Below are positions 7,263-12,271 of a DNA stretch of 12,271 nt, one piece after another (the first letter of the stretch is position 1; every line of letters begins with the position of its first letter). Source of the DNA: Candidatus Methylomirabilota bacterium (GTDB taxonomy: Bacteria > Methylomirabilota > Methylomirabilia > Methylomirabilales > JACPAU01); the NCBI GenBank assembly GCA_016180705.1, contig JACPAU010000200.1, positions 1 through 12,271 on the forward strand, in the 5' to 3' direction. The position numbers were made by a program, and so were the translations under genes. Under the pieces are notes generated by a model. That model searched no databases and was not told the origin of the DNA. It was given only the letters and a program-made list of their open reading frames with translations.

Positions 7263-7694
7263 ATGATCCTCGGAGACGTGATGAACACGAAGCCGGTCAC
7301 GGTGCGGCCGAGCGAGACGGTCGCCGCGGCGGCGAAGCGGATGCGGGACGAGGGGGTGGGCTGCGTCGTCGTCACGGGCGCGACCCGCAAGCCGGTCGGG
7401 ATCCTCACGGACCGGGACATCGTCCTCGCCGTGGTGGCGGAGGGCCGGCTCCCCGAGGCGACCCGGGTGGAGGAGGTCATGTGCCGGCACGTGATCACCG
7501 GCCGGGCCAACGACAGCCTGATGGACGCGGCCATGAAGATGGCGGAGGCCTCGATCCGGCGGCTCCCCATTCTGGACGGGCAGGGACGGATGGTGGGGCT
7601 GATCTCGGTGGACGACCTGCTGGTCATCCTCATCACCGAGCTCTCCAACATCTCGGCGGCCATCGCCGGGCCGTCGAAGATCCTGACCAGCTAA
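7263..7694 (+). CDS. Two-CBS-domain protein
   Basis: A 143-residue protein consisting of one Bateman module. CBS1 covers about residues 5-60 (DVMNTKPVTVRPSETV start, VGILTDRDIVL end) and CBS2 about 69-125 (VEEVMCRHVITGRANDSLMD start, MVGLISVDDLLVIL end). Such stand-alone proteins bind adenosine nucleotides, including AMP, ATP or SAM, and act as energy sensors or regulators of partner enzymes; the ligand cannot be read from the sequence. The start is ATG 7263, with GGGAGG about 7 bases upstream and a good promoter before it. The same frame is open far upstream across the kinase gene, but that part is antisense shadow. It is divergent from the kinase operon, and any link with it is unproven. 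Confidence 0.87.
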   Translation: MILGDVMNTKPVTVRPSETVAAAAKRMRDEGVGCVVVTGATRKPVGILTDRDIVLAVVAEGRLPEATRVEEVMCRHVITGRANDSLMDAAMKMAEASIRRLPILDGQGRMVGLISVDDLLVILITELSNISAAIAGPSKILTS

Positions 7695-7701
7695 ACGGTG
7701 A

Positions 7702-7758
7702 CGGCCGCCCGGGCATCCCCCGGACGGCCGCCGTGCGTCCTGAGGCCGGCTCCCGGCC
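7702..7758. terminator. Two GC-rich hairpins between convergent genes (possible terminator)
   Basis: The first hairpin pairs 7702-7713 with 7719-7730 (CGGCCG and CCGGG arms with a single C/A mismatch, 5-base loop). The second pairs GGCCGG 7744-7749 with CCGGCC 7753-7758 (3-base loop). Both lie between the CBS stop (7694) and the selenoprotein stop (7773). Neither is followed by a T-run on either strand, so termination may be inefficient or Rho-assisted. Confidence 0.5.
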
Positions 7759-7772
7759 GGCCGCTAGACCTC

Positions 7773-7988
7773 TCAGGAGCCCCCGAAGCCGATGGTGACC
7801 CGGCCCTTTTCGACGATGACCGGCACCTCCCGCTTTCCCTTGGAGTGGCGGAGCATCTGCTCCAGGTCGGCTTTCTTCTTCGTCACGTCGATGTACGTGA
7901 AGGGCACCTTCCGCTTCGCGTAGTCCTCCCGGGCCGCGTTGGTGAAGGGTCAGGTGTCCTTGCCGAAGATGAGGACCGCGTCGGCCAT
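7773..7988 (-). CDS. Glutaredoxin-like selenoprotein (in-frame TGA = Sec13)
   Basis: A 71-residue thioredoxin-fold protein if the TGA at 7950-7952 is read as selenocysteine. It reads MADAVLIFGKDT-U-PFT, then AAREDYAKRKVPFTYIDV, and later KREVPVIVEKG with the cis-Pro (Pro56) of glutaredoxins, ending FGGS. The TGA falls exactly on the first Cys of the usual CPYC/CPFT redox motif, with Thr16 at the resolving position, so this is a UxxT (monothiol-like) active site. Frame and similarity continue undisturbed for 58 codons after the TGA. The ATG at 7988 has AAAGGAGG 8 bases upstream and a near-consensus promoter. From memory it resembles the Uxx-star glutaredoxin-like (seleno)protein group; I could not check this. 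A plain gene caller would stop at residue 12 and miss it. The alternative is a nonsense-mutated pseudogene, which the exact TGA position makes unlikely. The partner enzymes are unknown. Confidence 0.85.
7907..7948 (-). promoter_or_regulatory. Candidate bacterial SECIS element
   Basis: Just downstream of the UGA, an outer stem CCUUC/GAAGG (7948-7944 with 7911-7907) encloses an inner stem CGCG/CGCG (7938-7935 with 7920-7917). This continues as GCC/GGC with bulged A and UA, closing a CGGGA loop. The apical loop begins 19 bases after the UGA and has G at its second position, which fits the published bacterial SECIS model (loop 16-37 bases from UGA, early G). The pairing was done by eye. Confidence 0.45.
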
Positions 7989-8034
7989 GCCGGTCGCCTC
8001 CTTTCCCGGGGCCACGGGCCCCGGCGACGCGAGG

Positions 8035-8064
8035 AGTATACTCGGCCCCGCCGGCGGCTGCCAA
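8035..8064 (-). promoter_or_regulatory. Promoter of the selenoprotein gene, with palindromic -10
   Basis: On the minus strand TTGGCA (8064-8059) and TATACT (8040-8035) are separated by 18 bp, each matching consensus in 5 of 6 positions. Transcription would start near 8028, 40 bases before the ATG at 7988. The -10 lies in the perfect palindrome GAGTATACTC (8034-8043), so TATACT also reads on the plus strand (8037-8042). It could act as the -10 for the divergent SDR gene, although no good plus-strand -35 is present. Confidence 0.65.
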
Positions 8065-8105
8065 GGGGCGCGGCGGGCGGCCGCCGGGGGACCCGCGGGG
8101 AAGCC

Positions 8106-8861
8106 ATGACGGACCTCGCCGGGCGCGTCGCCATCGTGACCGCCGCCGGCAGCGGGATCGGGCGGGCCGCGGCGCTCACCCTCTCGCGTGCCGGGGCGGC
8201 GGTGGCCTGCGTGGACCTCAAGCCCGACACCGGCGAGGCGACCCGCCGGGACATCGCTGCCGCGGGGGGGAAGGCCCTGGCCGTCCCCTGCGACGCCCGG
8301 GAGGGGGCGCAGGTCGCCGCCATGGTGGAGCGGGTAGTGGCGGCCTGGGGGCGCATCGACATCCTGGTGAACGGCGTGGGCGGCGGCCAGCGGGCCGCGT
8401 CGATCCTGGAGATCAGCGAGGAGGCCTGGGAGGGGATGCTCCGCCTCAACCTCACCAGCGCCTTCCTCTGCTGCAAGGCGGTGCTGCCCACCATGCTCAT
8501 GCAGGGCTACGGCCGGATCGTGAACGTCGCCTCCATCGCGGGCCGCTCGATGAGCACGCTGCAGGGCGCCCACTACACGGCGGCGAAGGCCGGACTCCTC
8601 GGCCTCACCCGCCACCTGGCGCGGGACGTGGCCGGGCGCGGGATCACCGTCAACGCGGTCGCCCCCGGCCCGATCGCGACCGAGCGGATCCTCTCCTCCC
8701 TGGACCCCCAGGAGAAGGAGCGGCTCCTCGCGCGAAGCCCGATGGGCCGTCTGGGAACGCCGGAGGAGGTGGCGGCCGCGGTCGCCTTCCTGGCTTCGCC
8801 GGAGGCCTCCTTCGTGAGCGGCGCCACGCTGGACGTCAACGGCACCATGCTGATGCTCTAA
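8106..8861 (+). CDS. SDR-family NAD(P)-dependent oxidoreductase (FabG-like)
   Basis: A 251-residue classical short-chain dehydrogenase. The nucleotide-binding loop is TAAGSGIGR (12-20). Asp37 at the end of strand 2 (CVDLKP) suggests NAD(H) rather than NADP(H). The usual NNAG appears as VNGVGG (88-93). Catalytic residues are Asn115, Ser143 (NVASIAG), Tyr157 and Lys161 (YTAAK), all present. The C-terminus has AVAPGPIATE and FVSGATLDVNG as in FabG-type 3-oxoacyl reductases, but the substrate cannot be assigned; many such proteins act on alcohols, sugars or hydroxyacyl-CoA. The start is ATG 8106, with a modest GGGGAAG upstream. The reading frame is open back to 7698, but that part overlaps the selenoprotein gene antisense and is not coding. 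Its stop codon TAA (8859-8861) lies inside the terminal repeat of the hairpin element that follows. Confidence 0.9.
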   Translation: MTDLAGRVAIVTAAGSGIGRAAALTLSRAGAAVACVDLKPDTGEATRRDIAAAGGKALAVPCDAREGAQVAAMVERVVAAWGRIDILVNGVGGGQRAASILEISEEAWEGMLRLNLTSAFLCCKAVLPTMLMQGYGRIVNVASIAGRSMSTLQGAHYTAAKAGLLGLTRHLARDVAGRGITVNAVAPGPIATERILSSLDPQEKERLLARSPMGRLGTPEEVAAAVAFLASPEASFVSGATLDVNGTMLML

Positions 8862-9058
8862 TACAAACGGCATGAATTGTGTGACACGGGGTCCGGGTGG
8901 CGCCGGATGCCGCCCCCTGCCCCCGTAGCGGAGGGGGGGCCCAGCGGCTCTGGGCCGATGGGGGGAACCACGGGAGGGTTCCCCAGGGGGGCCGGGGGCC
9001 AGGGCGGCGCCGGCGCCAGGACCCGGACGGTGTCACCGCGTTGTGTCGTTTGAATTAG
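8858..9058. repeat. About 200-bp imperfect inverted-repeat element (MITE-like or structured terminator)
   Basis: The ends are inverted copies: CTAATACAAACGGCA on the left and, on the complement of the right end, CTAATTCAAACGACA. Further matching blocks run inward in the same order: GTGACAC (8881-8887 with 9030-9036), TCCGGGT (8892-8898 with 9021-9027), GGCGCCGG (8899-8906 with 9010-9017) and GCCGCCC. The arms are about 65-70 bases each. Between them are two perfect hairpins: 8938-8944 with 8950-8956 (7 bp, 5-base loop) and 8962-8969 with 8977-8984 (8 bp, 7-base loop). The element is bounded by TA dinucleotides on both sides, as left by Tc1/mariner-IS630 type insertion (inference). It contains the stop codons of both flanking convergent genes. 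There is no coding region in it. It may also work as a bidirectional terminator. Confidence 0.7.
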
Positions 9059-11634
9059 GCGAGGGGCGGGCCGGCATCAACGGAACCGGCTAACGCCGCG
9101 ACCCGGGCCCGCAGTGCCGCCATTAGGCGCTCCGGGTCGTCCGCCCCGACCGCGGCCGGGTCCCGCAGTAACTCGTCCACGCTGACCGGCTCCCCGAAGG
9201 TCACCCGGATGGGCGCCGGCCGCGGCCAGCGCTGCCCGCGCGGCCAGACGTCGAAGGTCCCGCCGAGGTGCGTCGGGACCAGCAGGACCTTCGCCGCCAA
9301 AGCGAGGATGCCGGTCCCCTTCTTGAAGGGCTTGATCGTGCCGTCAATCGAGCGGGCCCCCTCGGGGAAGACGCAGAGGGCCTTGCCCTGCCGCAGCACG
9401 TGGGCGGCCGTCCGCAGGGCTCGGGCGAGGTAAGCGTCCATGTCAATGGGGATGACCCGGACGTTGCGGGCGAACCAGTCCAGCAGCGGGTGCTGGAAGA
9501 AGGTCTGGAACCCCACGTAGTGGAGCCGGGTGACCTCCCGGAAGGAGAGGGCCGCCGCAATGACGAAGGCGTCCACGTACGCGGCATGGTTCGCGGCGAG
9601 AATGAAGGGGCTGCCGGCCGGGACCCGCTCGCGTCCCCGGACGCGCAGGCGGCAGAGCGTGGTGAACAGGAGCCAGCAGAGCATCCGGAAGCACCAGGTG
9701 AAGATCCGCGCCTGGCGGGACGTACCCGCCGCGAGCCGCGCCGCATCCGCCTCGTCCGGGGGCGTGTTGAGGATCGCCTCCCAGGGGTCTCGCCGGGTCG
9801 CGGCGGGAGGGCCGCCGCTCTCGGCGACCTCGAGGACCCGGGTGAGCAGTTCGCGGACGGTGAAGACCTCCGAGCCCGCCTCGTCCGGCAGCTCGATCCC
9901 GAACATCTCCTCGAGGGCTACGACCAGCTCCAGGCGGCCGAGCGAGTCGATCCCCAGGTCCAGCTCCAGGTTGTCGTCGAGGCGGACCGGCCGTCCCTGC
10001 GCGCGCTGCCGCAGCAGGTCGAGGATCCGGTCCGCTCCCGGCCGCCCGAGGAGGGGATCGTCCGCGGGGGCGGCGGGCTCCGCGCTCGGCGGGGCGGCGA
10101 GGAGGTCGCGGTAGAGTTCCTGGACGCGGTGGCGCTGGATCTTCCCGAGGCGGGTCCGGGGGAATGGTTCCTTGACCAGGCTGAAGCCGGTGACCCGCTT
10201 GAAGGGCGGCAGCAGGCGGGAATAGTTCTCCATGTCCCAGCGGATCGCTTCCCGGGCGCTCGAGAGCCGCTGGGCCTTGAGGTACTCGAAGTCCGGGAGG
10301 ACGAGCGCCCGCAGGCTCTCGGTCGCCGGGCCGTCGCCGGCCTCGACCCCGACCACGCAGATCTCCTCGATGTAGACGGACTGCTGGTAGTGCGCCTCCA
10401 CCTCCTCGGGGTAGATGTTCTTCCCCGAGGGGAGGACGACGACCTCCTTCGCGCGCCCGGTGATGTAGAGGTAGTTGCCGGCATCCAGGTAGCCCAGGTC
10501 CCCCGTGTGCAGCCACCCGTCCCGGATGGCCTCGGCGGTCGCCTCCGGGTTCCGGTAGTAGCCGGCCATCACGTTAGGGCCCCGGACGAGAATCTCCCCC
10601 ACGCCGTCGCCGTCGGGCGCCGCGATGCGGACCTCGACGCCGGGCAGCGGCCGGCCGACCGACTCGAGGATGGGGTGCTCGGGGGGGTTGAAGGAGACGA
10701 CGGGGGCGGTCTCGGTGAGGCCGTAGCCCTCCAGGACCTGGAAACCCAGCCGGCGGAAGTCGGCCGCGACCGCGGGGTCCAGCTTCGCGCCGCCGCTGGC
10801 CAGGATGCGGAGCCGGCCGCCGAAGCGCCGGTGAACCTGGGGGAAGAGGAGACGGCCCGCGCGCTCCCCGACGAGCGGGAGCAGGCGGCCGCTCGCAGCC
10901 AGGAGGAAGCGGAAGGCCGCGCGGGCGGGGGCGGGGCGGCGCTTGACCTGCTCCAGCAGGCCCCGGTGGAGCATGGCGTACAGTTGCGGGACCCCGACCA
11001 GGACCGTGACGCCGGTCTCCTGCATGGCGGCGAGCAGGTCGGGGGCCTTCAGGCTCTCCGGGTAGGTCGTTCGGGCGCCGGAGAGGAGGGGGACGAGGAA
11101 GTCGGCCATGAAGGCGAACGAGTGGTGCAGCGGCAGGAGGACCAGGAAGTTGTCGTCGGGGCGGGAGAGGCCGAACTTTAGGACGCCGGGGGCCAGGGCG
11201 TCGAAGGCAAGGGCCCCCGGGCCGCCGTCCAGGTCAACGCGGGTCAGCGGGAGGCCCTGGCTGGCGAGCGCCGCGAGCCGCTCCCGGAATCGGCCCGACG
11301 CGATGACGGTCCCCGCCCCGGCGTGACGGACGCAGTTCGCGATCTCCGGGTCGGTCAGTTGGGCGTCGAGGGGGACCGCGGTCCCGCCGGCGCCGGTGAT
11401 CGCGAGGTAGGCGACGCCCCATTCCGGGCGGCTCTCCGAGAGCAGGACGACCCGGTCGCCGGGTTTGAGTCCGCGAGCGACAAGACCGGCCGCCGCCGCC
11501 GCCGCCCGCGCCGACACCTCGCGGTGGGCGAGGCGGACATACCCCGCCGCGCCCTTCGCCTGCATGGCGACGGCGTCCCCGAAGGCCTCGGCGGCCGCGG
11601 CGACGCGGCCGGGGATGGTGTGGGGTCGCCCCAT
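9055..11634 (-). CDS. AMP-binding acyl-CoA/ACP ligase - ACP - PlsC acyltransferase fusion (P-loop absent)
   Basis: An 859-residue multidomain lipid enzyme. Residues 1-515 are an adenylate-forming ligase: LEGYGLTETAP (301-311), GWLHTGDLGYLD (373-384), ITGRAKEVVVLPSGKNIYPE (391-410) and RTRLGKIQR (493-501) with catalytic Lys498. The YTSGTTG-x-PKG P-loop, expected near residue 150, is missing. Residues 535-605 are an acyl carrier domain with Ser564 (GIDSLGRLEL) for phosphopantetheine. Residues 645-859 are a PlsC-type acyltransferase after a hydrophobic helix (645-665), with NHAAYVD (682-688), VFPEGARS (755-762) and THLGGTFDVWP. The logic would be to activate a fatty acid, load the ACP and esterify lysophospholipid, like Aas but in reverse domain order. 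The start is taken as ATG 11634; ATG 11643 is the alternative, and neither has an SD. The same frame is open back to 11931 but overlaps the M67 gene. Confidence 0.85.
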   Translation of the reverse strand: MGRPHTIPGRVAAAAEAFGDAVAMQAKGAAGYVRLAHREVSARAAAAAAGLVARGLKPGDRVVLLSESRPEWGVAYLAITGAGGTAVPLDAQLTDPEIANCVRHAGAGTVIASGRFRERLAALASQGLPLTRVDLDGGPGALAFDALAPGVLKFGLSRPDDNFLVLLPLHHSFAFMADFLVPLLSGARTTYPESLKAPDLLAAMQETGVTVLVGVPQLYAMLHRGLLEQVKRRPAPARAAFRFLLAASGRLLPLVGERAGRLLFPQVHRRFGGRLRILASGGAKLDPAVAADFRRLGFQVLEGYGLTETAPVVSFNPPEHPILESVGRPLPGVEVRIAAPDGDGVGEILVRGPNVMAGYYRNPEATAEAIRDGWLHTGDLGYLDAGNYLYITGRAKEVVVLPSGKNIYPEEVEAHYQQSVYIEEICVVGVEAGDGPATESLRALVLPDFEYLKAQRLSSAREAIRWDMENYSRLLPPFKRVTGFSLVKEPFPRTRLGKIQRHRVQELYRDLLAAPPSAEPAAPADDPLLGRPGADRILDLLRQRAQGRPVRLDDNLELDLGIDSLGRLELVVALEEMFGIELPDEAGSEVFTVRELLTRVLEVAESGGPPAATRRDPWEAILNTPPDEADAARLAAGTSRQARIFTWCFRMLCWLLFTTLCRLRVRGRERVPAGSPFILAANHAAYVDAFVIAAALSFREVTRLHYVGFQTFFQHPLLDWFARNVRVIPIDMDAYLARALRTAAHVLRQGKALCVFPEGARSIDGTIKPFKKGTGILALAAKVLLVPTHLGGTFDVWPRGQRWPRPAPIRVTFGEPVSVDELLRDPAAVGADDPERLMAALRARVAALAGSVDAGPPLA

Positions 11635-11641
11635 GGGGGTC

Positions 11642-11647
11642 ATTATA
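11642..11647 (-). promoter_or_regulatory. Perfect -10 hexamer at the fusion gene start, possible leaderless promoter
   Basis: TATAAT reads on the minus strand at 11647-11642. Seven bases after it comes the ATG at 11634, which is where transcription would be expected to begin. There is no Shine-Dalgarno upstream of either candidate ATG. The -35 region (GAGACC, 11670-11665, 17-bp spacing) is weak. Confidence 0.5.
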
Positions 11648-11658
11648 ACCGACCGAGG

Positions 11659-11677
11659 CCCGCGGGTCTCCCGCGGG
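11659..11677 (-). terminator. GC-rich hairpin after the M67 gene
   Basis: CCCGCGGG (11659-11666) pairs with CCCGCGGG (11670-11677) around a 3-base loop, 35 bases past the M67 stop. No T-run follows, so it is a weak intrinsic terminator at best. It overlaps the -35 position of the fusion gene promoter candidate. Confidence 0.4.
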
Positions 11678-11711
11678 GGCGCGGGGGGCGGCCGGAGTCG
11701 GCGGCCGGGAT

Positions 11712-12191
11712 TCAGGCAGTCTCGATCGGGACCTCGACGAAGTCCTTGGCGGTGGGGTTCCAGGCGAAGGCCTTCATCTGGCGGACCTGGCGCGCGACGA
11801 CCGATATCACCACGTAGGCGGCGTCCCCGAAGAGCGGGTCGCCCCACGGCGCCAGGGCCCTGGTCCTGTCCTCGGCCGAAAAGTAGGCCTCGTGGTCGGG
11901 GTGGGAGTGGTAGATGACCTTGATCGCCCATCCCCGGCGGTCGGCCTCGTTCAGGATCTGCTGCACCTCCACCGGGTCAATGTAGTAGGCGGTCCGGGCG
12001 TCCCGGGGGTGGCTGACCGGGTCCTGGGCGTGCAGCCGGTTCTGGACGTTCGTGCAGCGGCGCAGGACGTCCCCTGCCTCCGCCGCCAGGACGACCCCGC
12101 AGCACTCCTCCGGGAAGGTCTCGCGGGCGTGCCGGGCCATCTCTTCAGCGATCTCCTTCCCGAGTCGGAGCAGGAAGCGCTCCCCCTGCAT
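11712..12191 (-). CDS. JAMM/MPN+ metalloprotease, M67 family (Mec-like)
   Basis: A 159-residue protein with a complete zinc site. The Glu lies in FPEECCGVVL (Glu29), and YHSHPDHEAYFSAED (94-108) supplies His95, His97 and Asp108 with Ser105, an exact HxH-x7-S-x2-D JAMM spacing. Stand-alone bacterial M67 enzymes of this size, such as Mec, cut after the C-terminal diglycine of ThiS/MoaD/CysO-like sulfur carriers, for example releasing cysteine from CysO-cysteine. Which carrier is used here cannot be seen, because the likely partners would lie to the right of the window. The start is ATG 12191, with a GAGGGGG ribosome site that overlaps the stop codon of the preceding gene. Only 7 bases separate the two genes, so they are one operon. 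Confidence 0.88.
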   Translation of the reverse strand: MQGERFLLRLGKEIAEEMARHARETFPEECCGVVLAAEAGDVLRRCTNVQNRLHAQDPVSHPRDARTAYYIDPVEVQQILNEADRRGWAIKVIYHSHPDHEAYFSAEDRTRALAPWGDPLFGDAAYVVISVVARQVRQMKAFAWNPTAKDFVEVPIETA

Positions 12192-12198
12192 CGCCCCC

Positions 12199-12271
12199 TC
12201 AGGCCTCTCCCTCGGGCAGGAACCGGGTGAGCCAGGCGATGGTCCGGGCGACCGCCTCGGCCCGGTCCGCC
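12199..12271 (-). CDS. C-terminal end of an unidentified upstream gene
   Basis: Only the final 23 residues are present, reading ADRAEAVARTIAWLTRFLPE and ending GEA before a TGA (12201-12199). The segment is an amphipathic helix with high-GC codon use like the neighbours. It is too short to identify; similar ends occur in alpha/beta-hydrolases and other families, so no function is given. It is followed after 7 bases by the M67 protease gene in the same direction, which supports a real coding end and an operon. Confidence 0.6.
   Translation of the reverse strand, partial: ADRAEAVARTIAWLTRFLPEGEA

Noticed and set aside
7950..7952. TGA as a nonsense mutation making a pseudogene
   Set aside because: The stop sits exactly at the catalytic Cys position, the frame remains intact for 58 codons after it, and SD and promoter are strong; recoding explains this better. 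It cannot be wholly excluded without the sel genes.
7950..8873. 307-codon minus-strand frame ending at the TGA
   Set aside because: Most of it is antisense to the SDR gene; only its last 12 codons are real, as the start of the selenoprotein.
9268..11181. 637-codon plus-strand open frame
   Set aside because: It is antisense to the ligase-ACP-PlsC gene, Arg/Gly/Glu-rich and without recognisable motifs.
11635..11931. N-terminal extension of the fusion protein
   Set aside because: It overlaps the M67 gene out of frame and crosses the hairpin and TATAAT; ligase similarity begins only near residue 1 of the chosen start.

Overview
The window is GC-rich, gene-dense bacterial DNA with short intergenic gaps and Shine-Dalgarno starts. 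It is most likely from an uncultured diderm bacterium; a Methylomirabilota/Rokubacteria-like or deltaproteobacterial-grade lineage is a guess from GC content and gene repertoire, not something the sequence proves. There are no tRNAs, rRNAs, CRISPR arrays or intact transposase genes. Most of the window is chromosomal housekeeping DNA.

Layout. At the left edge is the 5' end of mreB (minus strand), divergent from a membrane-anchored PpiD/SurA-N-like chaperone and a small unknown protein (plus). Next come a minus-strand pair, a DapF-family epimerase followed by a DEDDy 3'-5' exonuclease, then a plus-strand class I fructose-bisphosphate aldolase. The aldolase converges on a solitary biotin transporter gene, bioY, with a strong bidirectional terminator between them. 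A two-gene signalling operon follows (minus): a Ser/Thr kinase with a membrane segment and three extracytoplasmic LysM repeats, then a small FHA protein. A two-CBS-domain protein (plus, good sigma70-type promoter) converges on a short gene that ordinary gene calling splits at an internal TGA. An SDR dehydrogenase (plus) then converges on a very large acyl-CoA-ligase/ACP/PlsC fusion (minus), separated by a 200-bp hairpin element. The right edge holds a JAMM (M67) metalloprotease and the last codons of an upstream gene.

Most interesting points. (1) A 71-residue glutaredoxin-like selenoprotein at 7773-7988 (minus): the in-frame TGA lies exactly at the redox cysteine position (KDT-U-PFT), with a strong SD, a near-consensus promoter and a plausible bacterial SECIS hairpin just downstream. 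(2) The DapF-like protein has serine at both positions where DapF has its two catalytic cysteines. (3) The AMP-binding domain of the acyltransferase fusion lacks the ATP-binding P-loop although its other core motifs remain. (4) The 200-bp inverted-repeat element supplies the stop codons of both flanking genes. (5) The fusion gene may be transcribed as a leaderless mRNA from a perfect TATAAT.

Several promoters have a similar form, (C)TTGNCC/TTGRNN, 17-18 bp, TATNCT or similar, suggesting a housekeeping sigma70-type consensus in this organism.
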